NCBI RefSeq assembly: GCF_013376095.1 | Contig: NZ_JAAMFN010000011.1 | Location: 34,805-98,804, forward strand | Source: Arthrobacter sp. SDTb3-6 | Lineage (GTDB): Bacteria > Actinomycetota > Actinomycetes > Actinomycetales > Micrococcaceae | Reading direction: 5' to 3' | Length of the DNA stretch: 64,000 nt | The notes under the pieces: generated by a model | The model's database searches: none | Told to the model about the DNA's origin: nothing | What the model saw: only the letters and a program-made list of their open reading frames with translations | Made by a program: the position numbers and the translations under genes | Shown: piece after piece, positions 56,108 to 63,945 of the stretch | Position numbering within the stretch: position 1 is the first letter of the stretch | How the letters are laid out: each line of letters opens with the position of its first letter

Positions 56108-57223
56108 CTAAGGAACACGATCCATGAGTGCACTCACATGAAAGTACGCCGTCCCAGTGTTCCAAGCAACAGGGTGCAGAAGCGTCCCAACCTCCGGGTT
56201 GAGGGCGCTGTACATCATGCCGTTGCCTGCGTAGATGCCAATATGGCCCCAGTGGGTTGGTCCGTCGGGGTTCTGGACGACGAGGTCGCCCGCTTGTGGG
56301 TTGGTTGTCCGCGTCCCGAAGGTCCACTGCTCCGTCCGCGGCAGGGTGATTCCGGCCTGGCCGAAAACCCATTTCACGTAGCCGGAGCAGTCCCACGCCT
56401 TGAAGGCAGTTCCTCCCCAGACGTAGGCGCCGCCGACACCTTGCTGGGCGTAAGCAAGGATGGTGCGCCTGAGCTGGCTCAGGTTGGCGGGAAGCGTCGG
56501 CTGGCCGGGCCTTTGCTGGGTCGTGCTGCACGCAGCCGGACCTGTGGAGGTGGCCAGCGCCCTGAGAATTTGCTCGGCCGCCGGCTGCCATTGGGCGTAC
56601 CGTTCCGGGAATGCCGATCCCTGCACGGCCTGGGCTGCTGCACCCTTGTCCATCTGTTGCCAGCCCGGGACGTCCAGTAGTCCTGGTGGGGAGCCGTGGT
56701 TGGGTCCTTGGGGTCCGCCGTAGAACGCCTCGGCGTTGTAGGCGGGCTGCATGAGCTGGGCGACGCTCCCCCAGCCTGCGGAGGGACGTTGCTGGGCGCT
56801 GCCGATGGAATCGTGGTCGCTGCCGACGCCGTCGTGGGGATAGTTCAGGGACTCAGGCACGGAAGGGTTGGCCAGCATTTGCAGGTTGGATTCTTGCAGC
56901 GCCATCATCAGGGCGATGACGATGCCGTCGTCGGGCACTGAGCGGGCCAGGCCGACGGCGATGTAGGTCCGGGCCACGGCCACCTGTGCAGCGTTCAGTC
57001 CGACAGATCTGCCACCGGGCACGGTGATGGTCATCACCGTCCCCGGTCCGCCGGCAGCAACAGTGCACGCCGCCGTCGAGCCGTGGGCTGCAACGGCCAT
57101 CAGGGCCATGGACCCGCAAAAAGCCATGATGCAGCACAGCACCAGGGCGCTCAGGGCCGTTCCAGCGAGCTTGAGTACGGCGCGCTTCTTGACTGCGCCC
57201 AGGAGTAGTGCCGGGGCGGGCAT
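56108..57223 (-). CDS. NlpC/P60 cell-wall hydrolase of transfer system
   Basis: A 371-residue envelope protein. A membrane helix (about 20-45) is followed by a lysozyme-like region (ALMMALQESNLQML, DSIGSAQQRPSAGWG, about 100-170) and a C-terminal NlpC/P60 domain with catalytic Cys in KAWDCSGYVKW (about 280) and His in HWGHIGIYAGNG (about 325). Such two-domain enzymes open peptidoglycan for the Gram-positive conjugation channel (VirB1/TcpG role). The start ATG 57223 overlaps the preceding stop, so it belongs to the same operon. Confidence 0.88.
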   Translation of the reverse strand: MPAPALLLGAVKKRAVLKLAGTALSALVLCCIMAFCGSMALMAVAAHGSTAACTVAAGGPGTVMTITVPGGRSVGLNAAQVAVARTYIAVGLARSVPDDGIVIALMMALQESNLQMLANPSVPESLNYPHDGVGSDHDSIGSAQQRPSAGWGSVAQLMQPAYNAEAFYGGPQGPNHGSPPGLLDVPGWQQMDKGAAAQAVQGSAFPERYAQWQPAAEQILRALATSTGPAACSTTQQRPGQPTLPANLSQLRRTILAYAQQGVGGAYVWGGTAFKAWDCSGYVKWVFGQAGITLPRTEQWTFGTRTTNPQAGDLVVQNPDGPTHWGHIGIYAGNGMMYSALNPEVGTLLHPVAWNTGTAYFHVSALMDRVP

Positions 57224-57951
57224 CAGTACACGATCCGGTCGGCGGCGGCGTAGAAAGCCACCATGTCACAACGGTTGGCGGGGGCAGTCGCTGCCGGCGG
57301 GCAGTTGACGACGACGCTGACGGGTGCGGTGTAGTTGTTGGTGCCGGAGGTGGCGTGCTCGGTCACGGCCAGGGTCTCGGTGCACACGTGCATCCCGGCC
57401 CAGGGTGGCGGGTGTTGGACGTATTGGGCCAGCTGGCTGTCACAGGAGGAGTTCAGGAGGCGGGCGGTGCGGTAGCCCTGTGAACCGGTCAGGGATGCGT
57501 AGGCCGCGGCGTTGGTCCCGGTGGCCTCGAACTGCGTGGCGAAGACTGTCAATGGGTTCGAGCCGTCCGGGAGCACGTGCCACCAGTTGCGCAGCCTTCC
57601 GTACGTCTGGGAGTAGGTGGCGGTGCGCGTGTCCCAGGTGTAGACAGCGCGGGCCGCCGCGGCGGCGAGATGGCGGAAGTCGAGGGTGGATGGTTCCCCA
57701 GCTGGGACTGGTGCCGCGTCCAGAGGCGGGCTGGCCGCCGTCGGACGTTGGGTGGCACCTGCAGAGGTTGGCGGAGGCGTGGCCCGTGCCGAGCTCGGCG
57801 GCGCCAGAGCCGTGGTTCCGGTTGCAGAATTGGGTGTCCTGATCGACAGCACCGCGGCGATTCCGGCGATGGCCGCCGCAGCGATGAACAGCAGTACCCA
57901 CCGTCGGACCCGGCCGGCTGAACCCCTATGATGTAGCGACTTCTGGAACAT
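57223..57951 (-). CDS. Membrane-anchored secreted protein, transfer-associated
   Basis: A 242-residue protein with an N-terminal membrane helix (VLLFIAAAAIAGIAAVLSI, about 18-37), a Pro/Ala/Thr linker (45-85) and an exported domain with four Cys (SSCDSQ, HVCTE, VNCPP, RCDMV), possibly two disulfides. TcpC/VirB8-like by position, but no conserved motif lets me name it. ATG 57951 lacks a strong ribosome-binding site; it overlaps the sigma-like gene by 26 bp. Confidence 0.7.
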   Translation of the reverse strand: MFQKSLHHRGSAGRVRRWVLLFIAAAAIAGIAAVLSIRTPNSATGTTALAPPSSARATPPPTSAGATQRPTAASPPLDAAPVPAGEPSTLDFRHLAAAAARAVYTWDTRTATYSQTYGRLRNWWHVLPDGSNPLTVFATQFEATGTNAAAYASLTGSQGYRTARLLNSSCDSQLAQYVQHPPPWAGMHVCTETLAVTEHATSGTNNYTAPVSVVVNCPPAATAPANRCDMVAFYAAADRIVY

Positions 57952-58918
57952 GACTGTGGTTCGTCATCGGGTGGCCCAGGCCCTTCGCGTCGGCGGCGCG
58001 CGGGCGCTTGTCCCTGCTTTGGATGACGGGACCCTCGATGCCGGTGCCGGAGCGCAGGACGTCGTCCACTGCGTGAATCATGTCGCGGACAAGGCCAATC
58101 TGGACTTCGGCATACCTCGCACTGACGCCCGACTCTTGGCCGACGGCGGCGGCTGCCGCCGTACGCTCCTTGCCCTTGAAGCCCGGCACGACAACCCGCT
58201 TGGCAATGAGTTGGAGCAGAGGCGTCGGCAGCGACTCGACGGACGCTTCCCGGAGTGATGGCAGATCCTCCACCGTCCTGGGATCGACGTCCATGGCGTT
58301 TTTCACGGCCACGGCCATCTGGCGTACCACGGTCAGGGCATGCCAGTGCTTGCTGTCAGCGACACGAACGTTGTCCGGATCTCCATACCGCGACGGGCGC
58401 AACACGTTTTCCATCGCCAGGTCCCAAATACCGTCGGACACGTGTGCCTTGACGATGTTCAGGATGTCGGCTGCCCAAACACCGCCGGTGGCCTCCTCTG
58501 ATACCGGATCCGGGCGGCGCGTCAGTCCCAGGTCTGCCACGTCGTGGACTCCGCGCTCGGGGTAGTCGACGAAGGGAACTGTCGACTTGGCAATGCTCCT
58601 CCGGAGGTGGTCGGCACACAGGTTGCAGGCAATCCCCTGCACCCAGGCATCAAATTTCACGTCGGGAATGGCCTGATAGCTCCCCCGCACCGTTCCTTCC
58701 CACGCCGCGACCCGGATGTCCTGCAGGACATCCTCCAGGTCCTGGAACAGGCCGTAACGTGACAAGTGGGAGCCGACGTAGGCGCGAACCCCCTCGACGG
58801 CCCGCATCAGCTGGTCAACGGGAATGTCCGGCACCGGAGGCCGGGTCAGGGACCTGTCAAGCGTCCCCCTTGCAAATGCTTCAACTTCTTCACTGGTCCG
58901 TGGACCCATCATGATCAC
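57926..58918 (-). CDS. Sigma-70-like protein heading the transfer operon
   Basis: About 330 residues. Residues 40-115 look like sigma region 2 (YGLFQDLEDVLQDIRVAAWE; VKFDAWVQGIACNLCADHLR, with the ...DxxxRR end). The C-terminal part has an HTH-like RTAAAAAVGQESGVSARYAE but no standard region 4, and a long middle. It starts with GTG 58918 or ATG 58912/58909. First gene of the minus-strand transfer operon, so it may direct polymerase to that operon or act as an element-specific regulator. Confidence 0.65.
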   Translation of the reverse strand: MIMMGPRTSEEVEAFARGTLDRSLTRPPVPDIPVDQLMRAVEGVRAYVGSHLSRYGLFQDLEDVLQDIRVAAWEGTVRGSYQAIPDVKFDAWVQGIACNLCADHLRRSIAKSTVPFVDYPERGVHDVADLGLTRRPDPVSEEATGGVWAADILNIVKAHVSDGIWDLAMENVLRPSRYGDPDNVRVADSKHWHALTVVRQMAVAVKNAMDVDPRTVEDLPSLREASVESLPTPLLQLIAKRVVVPGFKGKERTAAAAAVGQESGVSARYAEVQIGLVRDMIHAVDDVLRSGTGIEGPVIQSRDKRPRAADAKGLGHPMTNHSHVPEVATS

Positions 58919-59160
58919 CGCTTCGCGCGTTGATTGGATAGTATGCGCGGCATCGTTTGCGGATGTCGTGCTGGCGGTCCTGGAGCCACCGGGATGGCGG
59001 CAGAATCGTTCCGGCCGGAACCGGAATTAGCAGGCCGGGCTCGATCAATGACTATTCGCAACCCTGCTCAAAGTGTCGTAAGACTAGTTTGCAAGCATCA
59101 AAGATATATTGTCAAGGGATCAATCTTACCTTGTTGATACCTATGAGGCAGAATGAGGGC
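58919..59160. other. Divergent promoter region, sigma-like gene and winged-helix gene
   Basis: 242 bp, AT-rich from 59085 on. It should hold promoters for the transfer operon (leftward) and the regulator (rightward). CTATGAG at 59141-59147 recurs at 60515-60521. Confidence 0.5.
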
Positions 59161-59484
59161 ATGCCTCGAATAACGCGTCCAGTGGCCAAGGATTGGCCCA
59201 AAGAAATCGAAGTGGCCGTGTTCACCTTCGGCAACTTGGCGCGCACTGAAATCATCCGCTACCTGCTTGAACACGGACCCTCCGCACGTGGCGACATCGT
59301 TGCCAACGTGGGTGCCAGCGAGGCGAGCGTTGCCAAGCACCTGGTACTTCTGGAGGACGCTGGTGCCGTGGTGGTCGACGTTGAACCCGGTCGCCGACAC
59401 GGCCGGGCGCCGCGGTATTCAGCGAACCCCGAAGGGATCAAGGCCCTTATGGAAGCCCATCTTCGCTACTTGACGGAGCGTTAG
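59161..59484 (+). CDS. ArsR/MarR-like winged-helix regulator
   Basis: A 107-residue protein with a winged helix: ARTEIIRYLLEHGPSARGDI, VANVGASEASVAKHLVLLED, and a wing (VVVDVEPGRRHGRAPRYSAN). No extra ligand domain. ATG 59161 or the in-frame ATG 59143 may be the start. It lies divergent to the sigma-like gene, so could regulate transfer. Its 3' end overlaps the EspR-like gene on the other strand by 38 bp. Confidence 0.75.
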   Translation: MPRITRPVAKDWPKEIEVAVFTFGNLARTEIIRYLLEHGPSARGDIVANVGASEASVAKHLVLLEDAGAVVVDVEPGRRHGRAPRYSANPEGIKALMEAHLRYLTER

Positions 59485-59932
59485 GCACATCAGCATGCGC
59501 GGCGATGTCGCGGTTCAAGAACTCAGTAATGGCATGCAGGGTGTCCGGGGAAACATCCGCCAGCGTGCGTGCCACAAAGGCCTGAACCCGCGAGGCCCGC
59601 AATGCCTTCACAAAATCGAGGCGGGCCTGGATGCTCTCGGGAAGTTCATCTGAGTCCATGTCGAGCAGAAATGACGGGTCGACGTCAAACATTTCGCAAA
59701 GTGCGATCAGAACCTTTTTGTCCCGAACCAGCGCACCGGTGCCATCCTTCATGTAGAACCACCGGGCCCGGGACATACCGACCCCGTGCTCGGCAAGCTT
59801 TTCCTTGACCTCACGGAAAGTGACCGCCTCGCCGCGCTTTTCAGCCGCCGCGTCCAACAGCAGGTTCAGGCGCCTGGCCAGGGCCACCTGGGGCGACAGC
59901 GGCTCCGGCGTCCCACTAGGTCCAGCGGTCAT
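59447..59932 (-). CDS. EspR-like HTH regulator
   Basis: A 161-residue protein: an N-terminal HTH (LARRLNLLLDAAAEKRGEAV; TFREVKEKLAEHGVGMSRAR) with the long helix and KVLIALCEMFDVDPSFL pattern of mycobacterial EspR/actinobacterial XRE-type proteins, then a helical C-terminal half for dimerisation. ATG 59932 has GAGGAG 6 bp upstream. Located among integration/transfer regulators, it may be a lysogeny-type repressor of the element. Related proteins in actinobacterial elements bind DNA as dimers of dimers. Confidence 0.75.
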   Translation of the reverse strand: MTAGPSGTPEPLSPQVALARRLNLLLDAAAEKRGEAVTFREVKEKLAEHGVGMSRARWFYMKDGTGALVRDKKVLIALCEMFDVDPSFLLDMDSDELPESIQARLDFVKALRASRVQAFVARTLADVSPDTLHAITEFLNRDIAAHADVPNAPSSSEDGLP

Positions 59933-60192
59933 GCCCGGCTCCTCACAATCCAAGTTTGGACGGATCCAGATTCCCCGGCTCCGTCGCGTTCCCTCCAGTA
60001 TTGTCGCCAGCTTTCAGCACCGCAAGAAGTCGCTCCCCTTCCGCAAGTTGGCGAACCGCAAGTCACTTTGCCATGCCAACTTGCATTTAGTCATGTTGTT
60101 TATGGCCGTTTACACCATGGACTGATGAGAGTAAATTGTTCAGAATGGACGGGTCCAATTTGACCCGCCTGCGCGGCGCAGGAGTGTTACCC

Positions 60193-60462
60193 ATGGAGCC
60201 CTCAATCTTAATGAATCTCACGCGGAGCCGAATTCTACACATGCTGGTGACCGAGGGTCCATGCTCGGTGGCGCACATCGCCTCCGCCCTGGGCCTGTCC
60301 AAGAGGGTCACTCTCCGCGAGATCACGTTCCTTGTTGACCGTGGCGTCGTAACGCGTATTGTGCCCACCCACGGGCGCATTGATCCGCACTTTGCTGCGG
60401 GCGTCCCCGAGATTTTCCAGGAAATGGCACGGGCGTACCAATTCCTTGGACTTAAGTTTTGA
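60193..60462 (+). CDS. Small winged-helix DNA-binding protein
   Basis: An 89-residue ArsR-like protein (SRILHMLVTEGPCSVAHIAS; ALGLSKRVTLREITFLVDRG; VVTRIVPTHGRIDPHF). It is related in style to the winged-helix protein at 59161. GGAG lies 8 bp before ATG 60193; an upstream ATG at 60136 lacks one. Divergent from the EspR-like gene, suggesting a shared switch region. Confidence 0.7.
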   Translation: MEPSILMNLTRSRILHMLVTEGPCSVAHIASALGLSKRVTLREITFLVDRGVVTRIVPTHGRIDPHFAAGVPEIFQEMARAYQFLGLKF

Positions 60463-60583
60463 GCAGCCTTCCATCCTGACTGGTTTTCAGTCATATTGTT
60501 CACCGCTTCCCTAACTATGAGAGTGGTACGAACACAATTGGCCACCGTCAATCAGTCGGCAGCCCCATAGGAAAGGCACCCCG

Positions 60584-60826
60584 ATGACGATCTACACTGA
60601 TCCAGAGAACCGCATCGATTCCGAAACTAACCGATGGCTGTCACCAACCGACATCTGCCATGAACTGCAGATTCCGCTGCAAACGTTCTACCAGTGGCGG
60701 GTCAAGGGAATTGGACCACGCGCCTACCGCTTTGGCAGGCACTTGCGCATTGATCGCCGCGACTTCGATGAATGGCTGCAGTCCCACGTTGAAGCCGGCC
60801 ACACCTTCGGTTCCCCAGAACACTGA
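60584..60826 (+). CDS. Excisionase-like HTH protein 1
   Basis: An 80-residue MerR/AlpA-type HTH17 protein: RWLSPTDICHELQIPLQTFY, QWRVKGIGPRAYRFGRHLRI, RRDFDEWLQ. Such proteins bend att-site DNA to favour excision. It is about 55% identical by eye to the next gene over residues 18-70 and is followed by it after 8 bp. GGAAAGG precedes ATG 60584. Confidence 0.82.
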   Translation: MTIYTDPENRIDSETNRWLSPTDICHELQIPLQTFYQWRVKGIGPRAYRFGRHLRIDRRDFDEWLQSHVEAGHTFGSPEH

Positions 60827-60834
60827 GGGGAAGC

Positions 60835-61050
60835 ATGTTAGCCAATACAGTCCCCGATCAGTCCCAGGACCCAACCGCCGAGGAATGGTTGTCCCCACGG
60901 GACATTTGCAATATTCTGCACATCCCGGAGCAGACTTTCTACCAGTGGCGCGTCAACCACCAAGGCCCCCGGGCCCACAAAGTCGGCAGGCATGTGCGCG
61001 TCATTCGCAGCGACTTTGAGACCTGGATCGCCGAGCACCTGGAGGCATAA
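60835..61050 (+). CDS. Excisionase-like HTH protein 2
   Basis: A 71-residue paralogue of the preceding gene (EEWLSPRDICNILHIPEQTF, QWRVNHQGPRAHKVGRHVRV). GAGGGGAAGC lies before ATG 60835 and the stop overlaps the integrase start as TAATG, so it is co-translated with the integrase. Two excisionase-like proteins in tandem are uncommon. Confidence 0.82.
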   Translation: MLANTVPDQSQDPTAEEWLSPRDICNILHIPEQTFYQWRVNHQGPRAHKVGRHVRVIRSDFETWIAEHLEA

Positions 61051-62216
61051 TGTCGCCGCGGCCACCCTTGCCACTGGGCTCCTGGGGGAGAATCCGCCGC
61101 CAACGCGTGAAGAGCGGTAGGTGGCATGCAACTGCCCGCTACAGGGACACCGACGGCAAAACGCGTGCAGTTGAGGCCTGGGGCGATACAGGCGCTGCTG
61201 CGGAGCGTGCCCTCATTACAATGCTCAAGGACCGGCAGGCCCATGTGGAGTCCGACATAACTCCCAGCATGCGACTGTCCGAACTCAGTACCCTGTGGTT
61301 CGACGAAATCGAAAATAACGGCCGCGCAGGTCGACGCACGATCGACGGATACAAAGACACCTACAACCGCGCCATTGCGCCCGCTTTGGCAGGCGTTCGT
61401 CTCAACGAAATGACAACGGGCCGACTGGACCGTTTCCTGAAGAATGTTGCGCTCGATCATGCAACGACCGCCCGACATGCCAAAATCGTGCTGACCGGCA
61501 TTCTGGGGCTCGCCGTTCGGCAGGATGCCCTCCGCAGCAATCCCATTCGTGATGTGGGCGCGATCAAGCTCGCCACTAAAGACGTTAGGGCACTGTCGCC
61601 CATCGAGGTCAAGAAGCTAAGAGCAATCGTCCGCAAATGGCAGGACGACCCCGACCACCAAGGCCGCCCACGGGCATCCGACCTCATCGACGTACTAGAC
61701 ATCTTCCTGGCCACGGGTGCGCGCATCGGCGAAGTCCTGGCAATCCGCTGGCAGGACATCGACCTCGACGCGAAGCCCCCAACCATCACCATCTCAGGGA
61801 CCGTAGTCATGGAGAAAGGACGCGGCACCTACCGCCAGGACCACCCGAAAACCAAGGCCGGCTTCAGGACAGTCAAGCTCCCACCCTTTGCGACCAAGAC
61901 ACTTCTCCGCAAACAAGGCTCGGAGCATCCCAAGCCCGAAGATATGCTTTTCCCCTCCTCCACCGGCACCGTCCGCAGCCCCCACAACTTTCGAAGACAA
62001 TGGCGGGATGCGCGCTCGGGGTCCGGCTTTGAATGGGTCACCCCGCACGTTTTCCGGAAATCCGTCGCCACGCTGATTGACCGTGAATACAGCTCCAAAC
62101 AGGCGGCCGCCCAACTTGGACATTCCGGGCCGGGCATAACGGAAAAGCACTACATCGCCAAGGCATCCGAAACACCCGACGTCACAGATGCCCTGGAACA
62201 ATTCGGCGAGGAATAG
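61050..62216 (+). CDS. int: Tyrosine integrase of the ICE
   Basis: A 388-residue tyrosine recombinase with an arm-binding N-terminus (RRQRVKSGRWHATARYRDTD), SAM-like core-binding domain (about 65-165) and catalytic domain with Arg in LATGARIGEVLAIRW (about 221), HVFRKSVATL (H-x-x-R, about 332), LGHSG (about 356) and nucleophile Tyr in KHYIAK (about 366). GGAGG before TAATG. It points toward tRNA-Ala, the usual arrangement for integration into a tRNA 3' end. Confidence 0.93.
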   Translation: MSPRPPLPLGSWGRIRRQRVKSGRWHATARYRDTDGKTRAVEAWGDTGAAAERALITMLKDRQAHVESDITPSMRLSELSTLWFDEIENNGRAGRRTIDGYKDTYNRAIAPALAGVRLNEMTTGRLDRFLKNVALDHATTARHAKIVLTGILGLAVRQDALRSNPIRDVGAIKLATKDVRALSPIEVKKLRAIVRKWQDDPDHQGRPRASDLIDVLDIFLATGARIGEVLAIRWQDIDLDAKPPTITISGTVVMEKGRGTYRQDHPKTKAGFRTVKLPPFATKTLLRKQGSEHPKPEDMLFPSSTGTVRSPHNFRRQWRDARSGSGFEWVTPHVFRKSVATLIDREYSSKQAAAQLGHSGPGITEKHYIAKASETPDVTDALEQFGEE

Positions 62217-62461
62217 GCACCCGTCAATCCGGCCGACCACATGAGTGCAAGCAACTCTTCGGCGACGATTTGGAACCGCAGTTTCGCTTACCGGCGGGGA
62301 CCCTCTCATGCGCAAAAGACCGTGTTCGACAAATATGACAGTAGTCAAAGATTCACAGTAGTTTGCGTTCAAATCGTCGGGTAAACGTCGGGTTGGAGCC
62401 ATTTTCACCAAAAGCAAAGCCCCCCAACCCAGCGTTTCCGCAGGTCAGGGGGCTTTCGGGG
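62217..62461. other. Presumed att region between int and tRNA-Ala
   Basis: Contains the putative attachment junction and the tRNA terminator. The att core probably is the 3' part of the tRNA gene itself; a copy of that sequence should exist at the far end of the element, but I found none within the window. Confidence 0.45.
62416..62456 (-). terminator. Rho-independent terminator of tRNA-Ala
   Basis: AAAGCCCCC (62416-62424) and GGGGGCTTT (62448-62456) form a perfect 9-bp stem with a 23-nt loop. On the minus strand it follows the tRNA by about 6 bp and ends in a T-rich tract (GCTTTGCTTTTGG). It may also stop int transcription. Confidence 0.75.
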
Positions 62462-62534
62462 TGGAGCTAAGGAGATTCGAACTCCTGACCTCCTCGATGC
62501 GAACGAGGCGCGCTACCAACTGCGCCATAGCCCC
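62462..62534 (-). tRNA. tRNA-Ala (anticodon CGC)
   Basis: The minus strand folds as a cloverleaf: acceptor GGGGCTA with TAGCTCC, D-arm GCGCAGTTGGTAGCGC, anticodon stem CCTCG/CGAGG with loop TTCGCAT (anticodon CGC), and T-arm with GTTCGAAT. Discriminator A, CCA not encoded. The 3' end faces the integrase, making it the likely attB of the ICE. Confidence 0.93.
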
Positions 62535-62696
62535 GTGACGGCTGTAGAACCGTCAGCGTTTCTAGGTTAAGCCCTCACCGTCGCAGAATCCAAACCGCGG
62601 CGCCTCAAGCGGGTCGCGTCCGTCGCAATCCCCAAAGGTGCCCGCGCTTCAACATTGCGTCTGGTGGGAATCGCGCCGCGGTGGGACGATGCAGAC

Positions 62697-63116
62697 ATGC
62701 CCATACATACCAGCTCCGTCAACCACATCCGCCTGACGGTCACCGACATTGAGCGGTCCCGTAGATTCTATGAAGGAATATTCAATTGGCCCGTCGCCAT
62801 TGAAATGCCGGCCGGCACTCCATCCGAGGAACAGGCAAAGTATGGTTTCCTCTACGGCGGTGTCATTTACAACCTCGGCTACACACTCCTCGGGCTCCGG
62901 CCGGTGGCGAGCGATGTGTTCAGCGAAGACCGAACCGGCTTGGACCATCTCAGCCTTGCCGTGGACTCCCCTGCGGCCCTTGAAGCGTCCGTCACGTTGC
63001 TGGACGGAATCGGCGTCGGGCATGGCGGCATCAAGGACATCGGTAGCGGCCTCATCGTCGAATTCCGCGACCCGGACAACATCGCCCTGGAACTGTTTGC
63101 GGCGAAAACGGCTTAG
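62697..63116 (+). CDS. VOC-family protein (glyoxalase-like)
   Basis: A 139-residue single-domain VOC protein: SSVNHIRLTVTDIERSRRFY, LDHLSLAVDSPAALEASVTL, and FRDPDNIALELFA with metal-type His and Glu. The reaction is unknown. Just beyond the tRNA, so likely part of the host chromosome. ATG 62697 chosen over an upstream in-frame ATG (62655). Confidence 0.8.
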   Translation: MPIHTSSVNHIRLTVTDIERSRRFYEGIFNWPVAIEMPAGTPSEEQAKYGFLYGGVIYNLGYTLLGLRPVASDVFSEDRTGLDHLSLAVDSPAALEASVTLLDGIGVGHGGIKDIGSGLIVEFRDPDNIALELFAAKTA

Positions 63117-63141
63117 GGTCCAACCACGGGTTTCAAGAGGT

Positions 63142-63945
63142 TCAACCACGGGGACCGGCGGCCAGCCAGTCGTTGAACTCAAGGCGTCCGACGGCGGCAT
63201 CCGGCACCAGGTTTTTGCCCGCCCTCAAAAACGTGCCGAACGAACCCGGCAGCGGCATGGATGCCACCACGCCGCGGCGACCCGTCGCTGATTTCCATTG
63301 CTCGCCCATGCTTTTCATGGGCCACACTGACGGTCCCCCGGCCTTAATGGAGCGGTGCACCTCCGCGCCCGTCCCCAGGCCGGCCACGGCCTCGTCCACG
63401 AGCACTCGCGCCACGTCCGCCGTCGCTATCGATTGGAACGACACACCTGAAAATGTCGGGATGATCCCCACACGGGAACCTGCCGAAAAGATGCCTGCCA
63501 CGAGATCGTGGAACTGCGTCGCGTAGACCACCGTGGTCGGCATTCCCGACGCCTCGTAACTACGTGCCCTGGCTGCCTGGACCTGGTAATAGCCCATGGA
63601 CGACTGCGCCGCGTTGACTATTGTGAGCAGCACACAGCGCGACACCTGGGCCCTCTGCGCCGCCGCCAGGACAGCCACCGTGGTTGCAGGAAGCGCCTTC
63701 AGGGACGGCCCGGTGCGCGCGTCAAGGGTTTCCACGAGAAGGTCGACGCCGGCCAGCGCCTCCGCGACGCCGTCACCGGTTCGGAAATCGGCCGCCACAT
63801 GCTCGACGCCGGCCACGCGCCCGGGGCCCGCCGTTTCTGGAACGTGCCGGCTCACCGACCGGACCTTGAGACCGCGGCCGGCAGCGTCGGCCGCCACGGC
63901 CCTGCCTGCATGCCCGGTCCCGCCGGCCACAGCAATAAGCACCAT
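63142..63945 (-). CDS. NmrA/SDR-type NAD(P)-binding protein
   Basis: A 267-residue atypical short-chain dehydrogenase. VLIAVAGGTGHAGRAVAADA is the Rossmann GxxGxxG, followed by VSRHVPETAG and HVAADFRTGDG (nucleotide sensing), with QSIATADVARVLVDEA near the end. Probably an NAD(P)H-dependent reductase or sensor; no catalytic Tyr-x3-Lys is evident. Convergent with the VOC gene. The remaining 55 bp to the window end show nothing. Confidence 0.82.
   Translation of the reverse strand: MVLIAVAGGTGHAGRAVAADAAGRGLKVRSVSRHVPETAGPGRVAGVEHVAADFRTGDGVAEALAGVDLLVETLDARTGPSLKALPATTVAVLAAAQRAQVSRCVLLTIVNAAQSSMGYYQVQAARARSYEASGMPTTVVYATQFHDLVAGIFSAGSRVGIIPTFSGVSFQSIATADVARVLVDEAVAGLGTGAEVHRSIKAGGPSVWPMKSMGEQWKSATGRRGVVASMPLPGSFGTFLRAGKNLVPDAAVGRLEFNDWLAAGPRG

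Larger units (their letters stand above)
23579..62461. mobile_element. Integrative conjugative element, right part (left end not in window or undefined)
   Basis: A MobF relaxase, TraG coupling protein, VirB4/SCO6880/VirB6/VirB2-like channel, NlpC/P60 hydrolase, ArdC-like protein, excisionases and an integrase beside tRNA-Ala together make a self-transmissible element. The genes from 62.7 kb on look chromosomal. The genes left of 23.6 kb (hexuronate and unassigned catabolic clusters, IS debris) could be additional cargo or lie outside the element. Confidence 0.8.

Noticed and set aside
62462..62534. Duplicate of the tRNA 3' end elsewhere in the window as second att site
   Set aside because: A visual scan for GGAGATTCGAAC and flanks found only the tRNA itself; an exact search is still needed.
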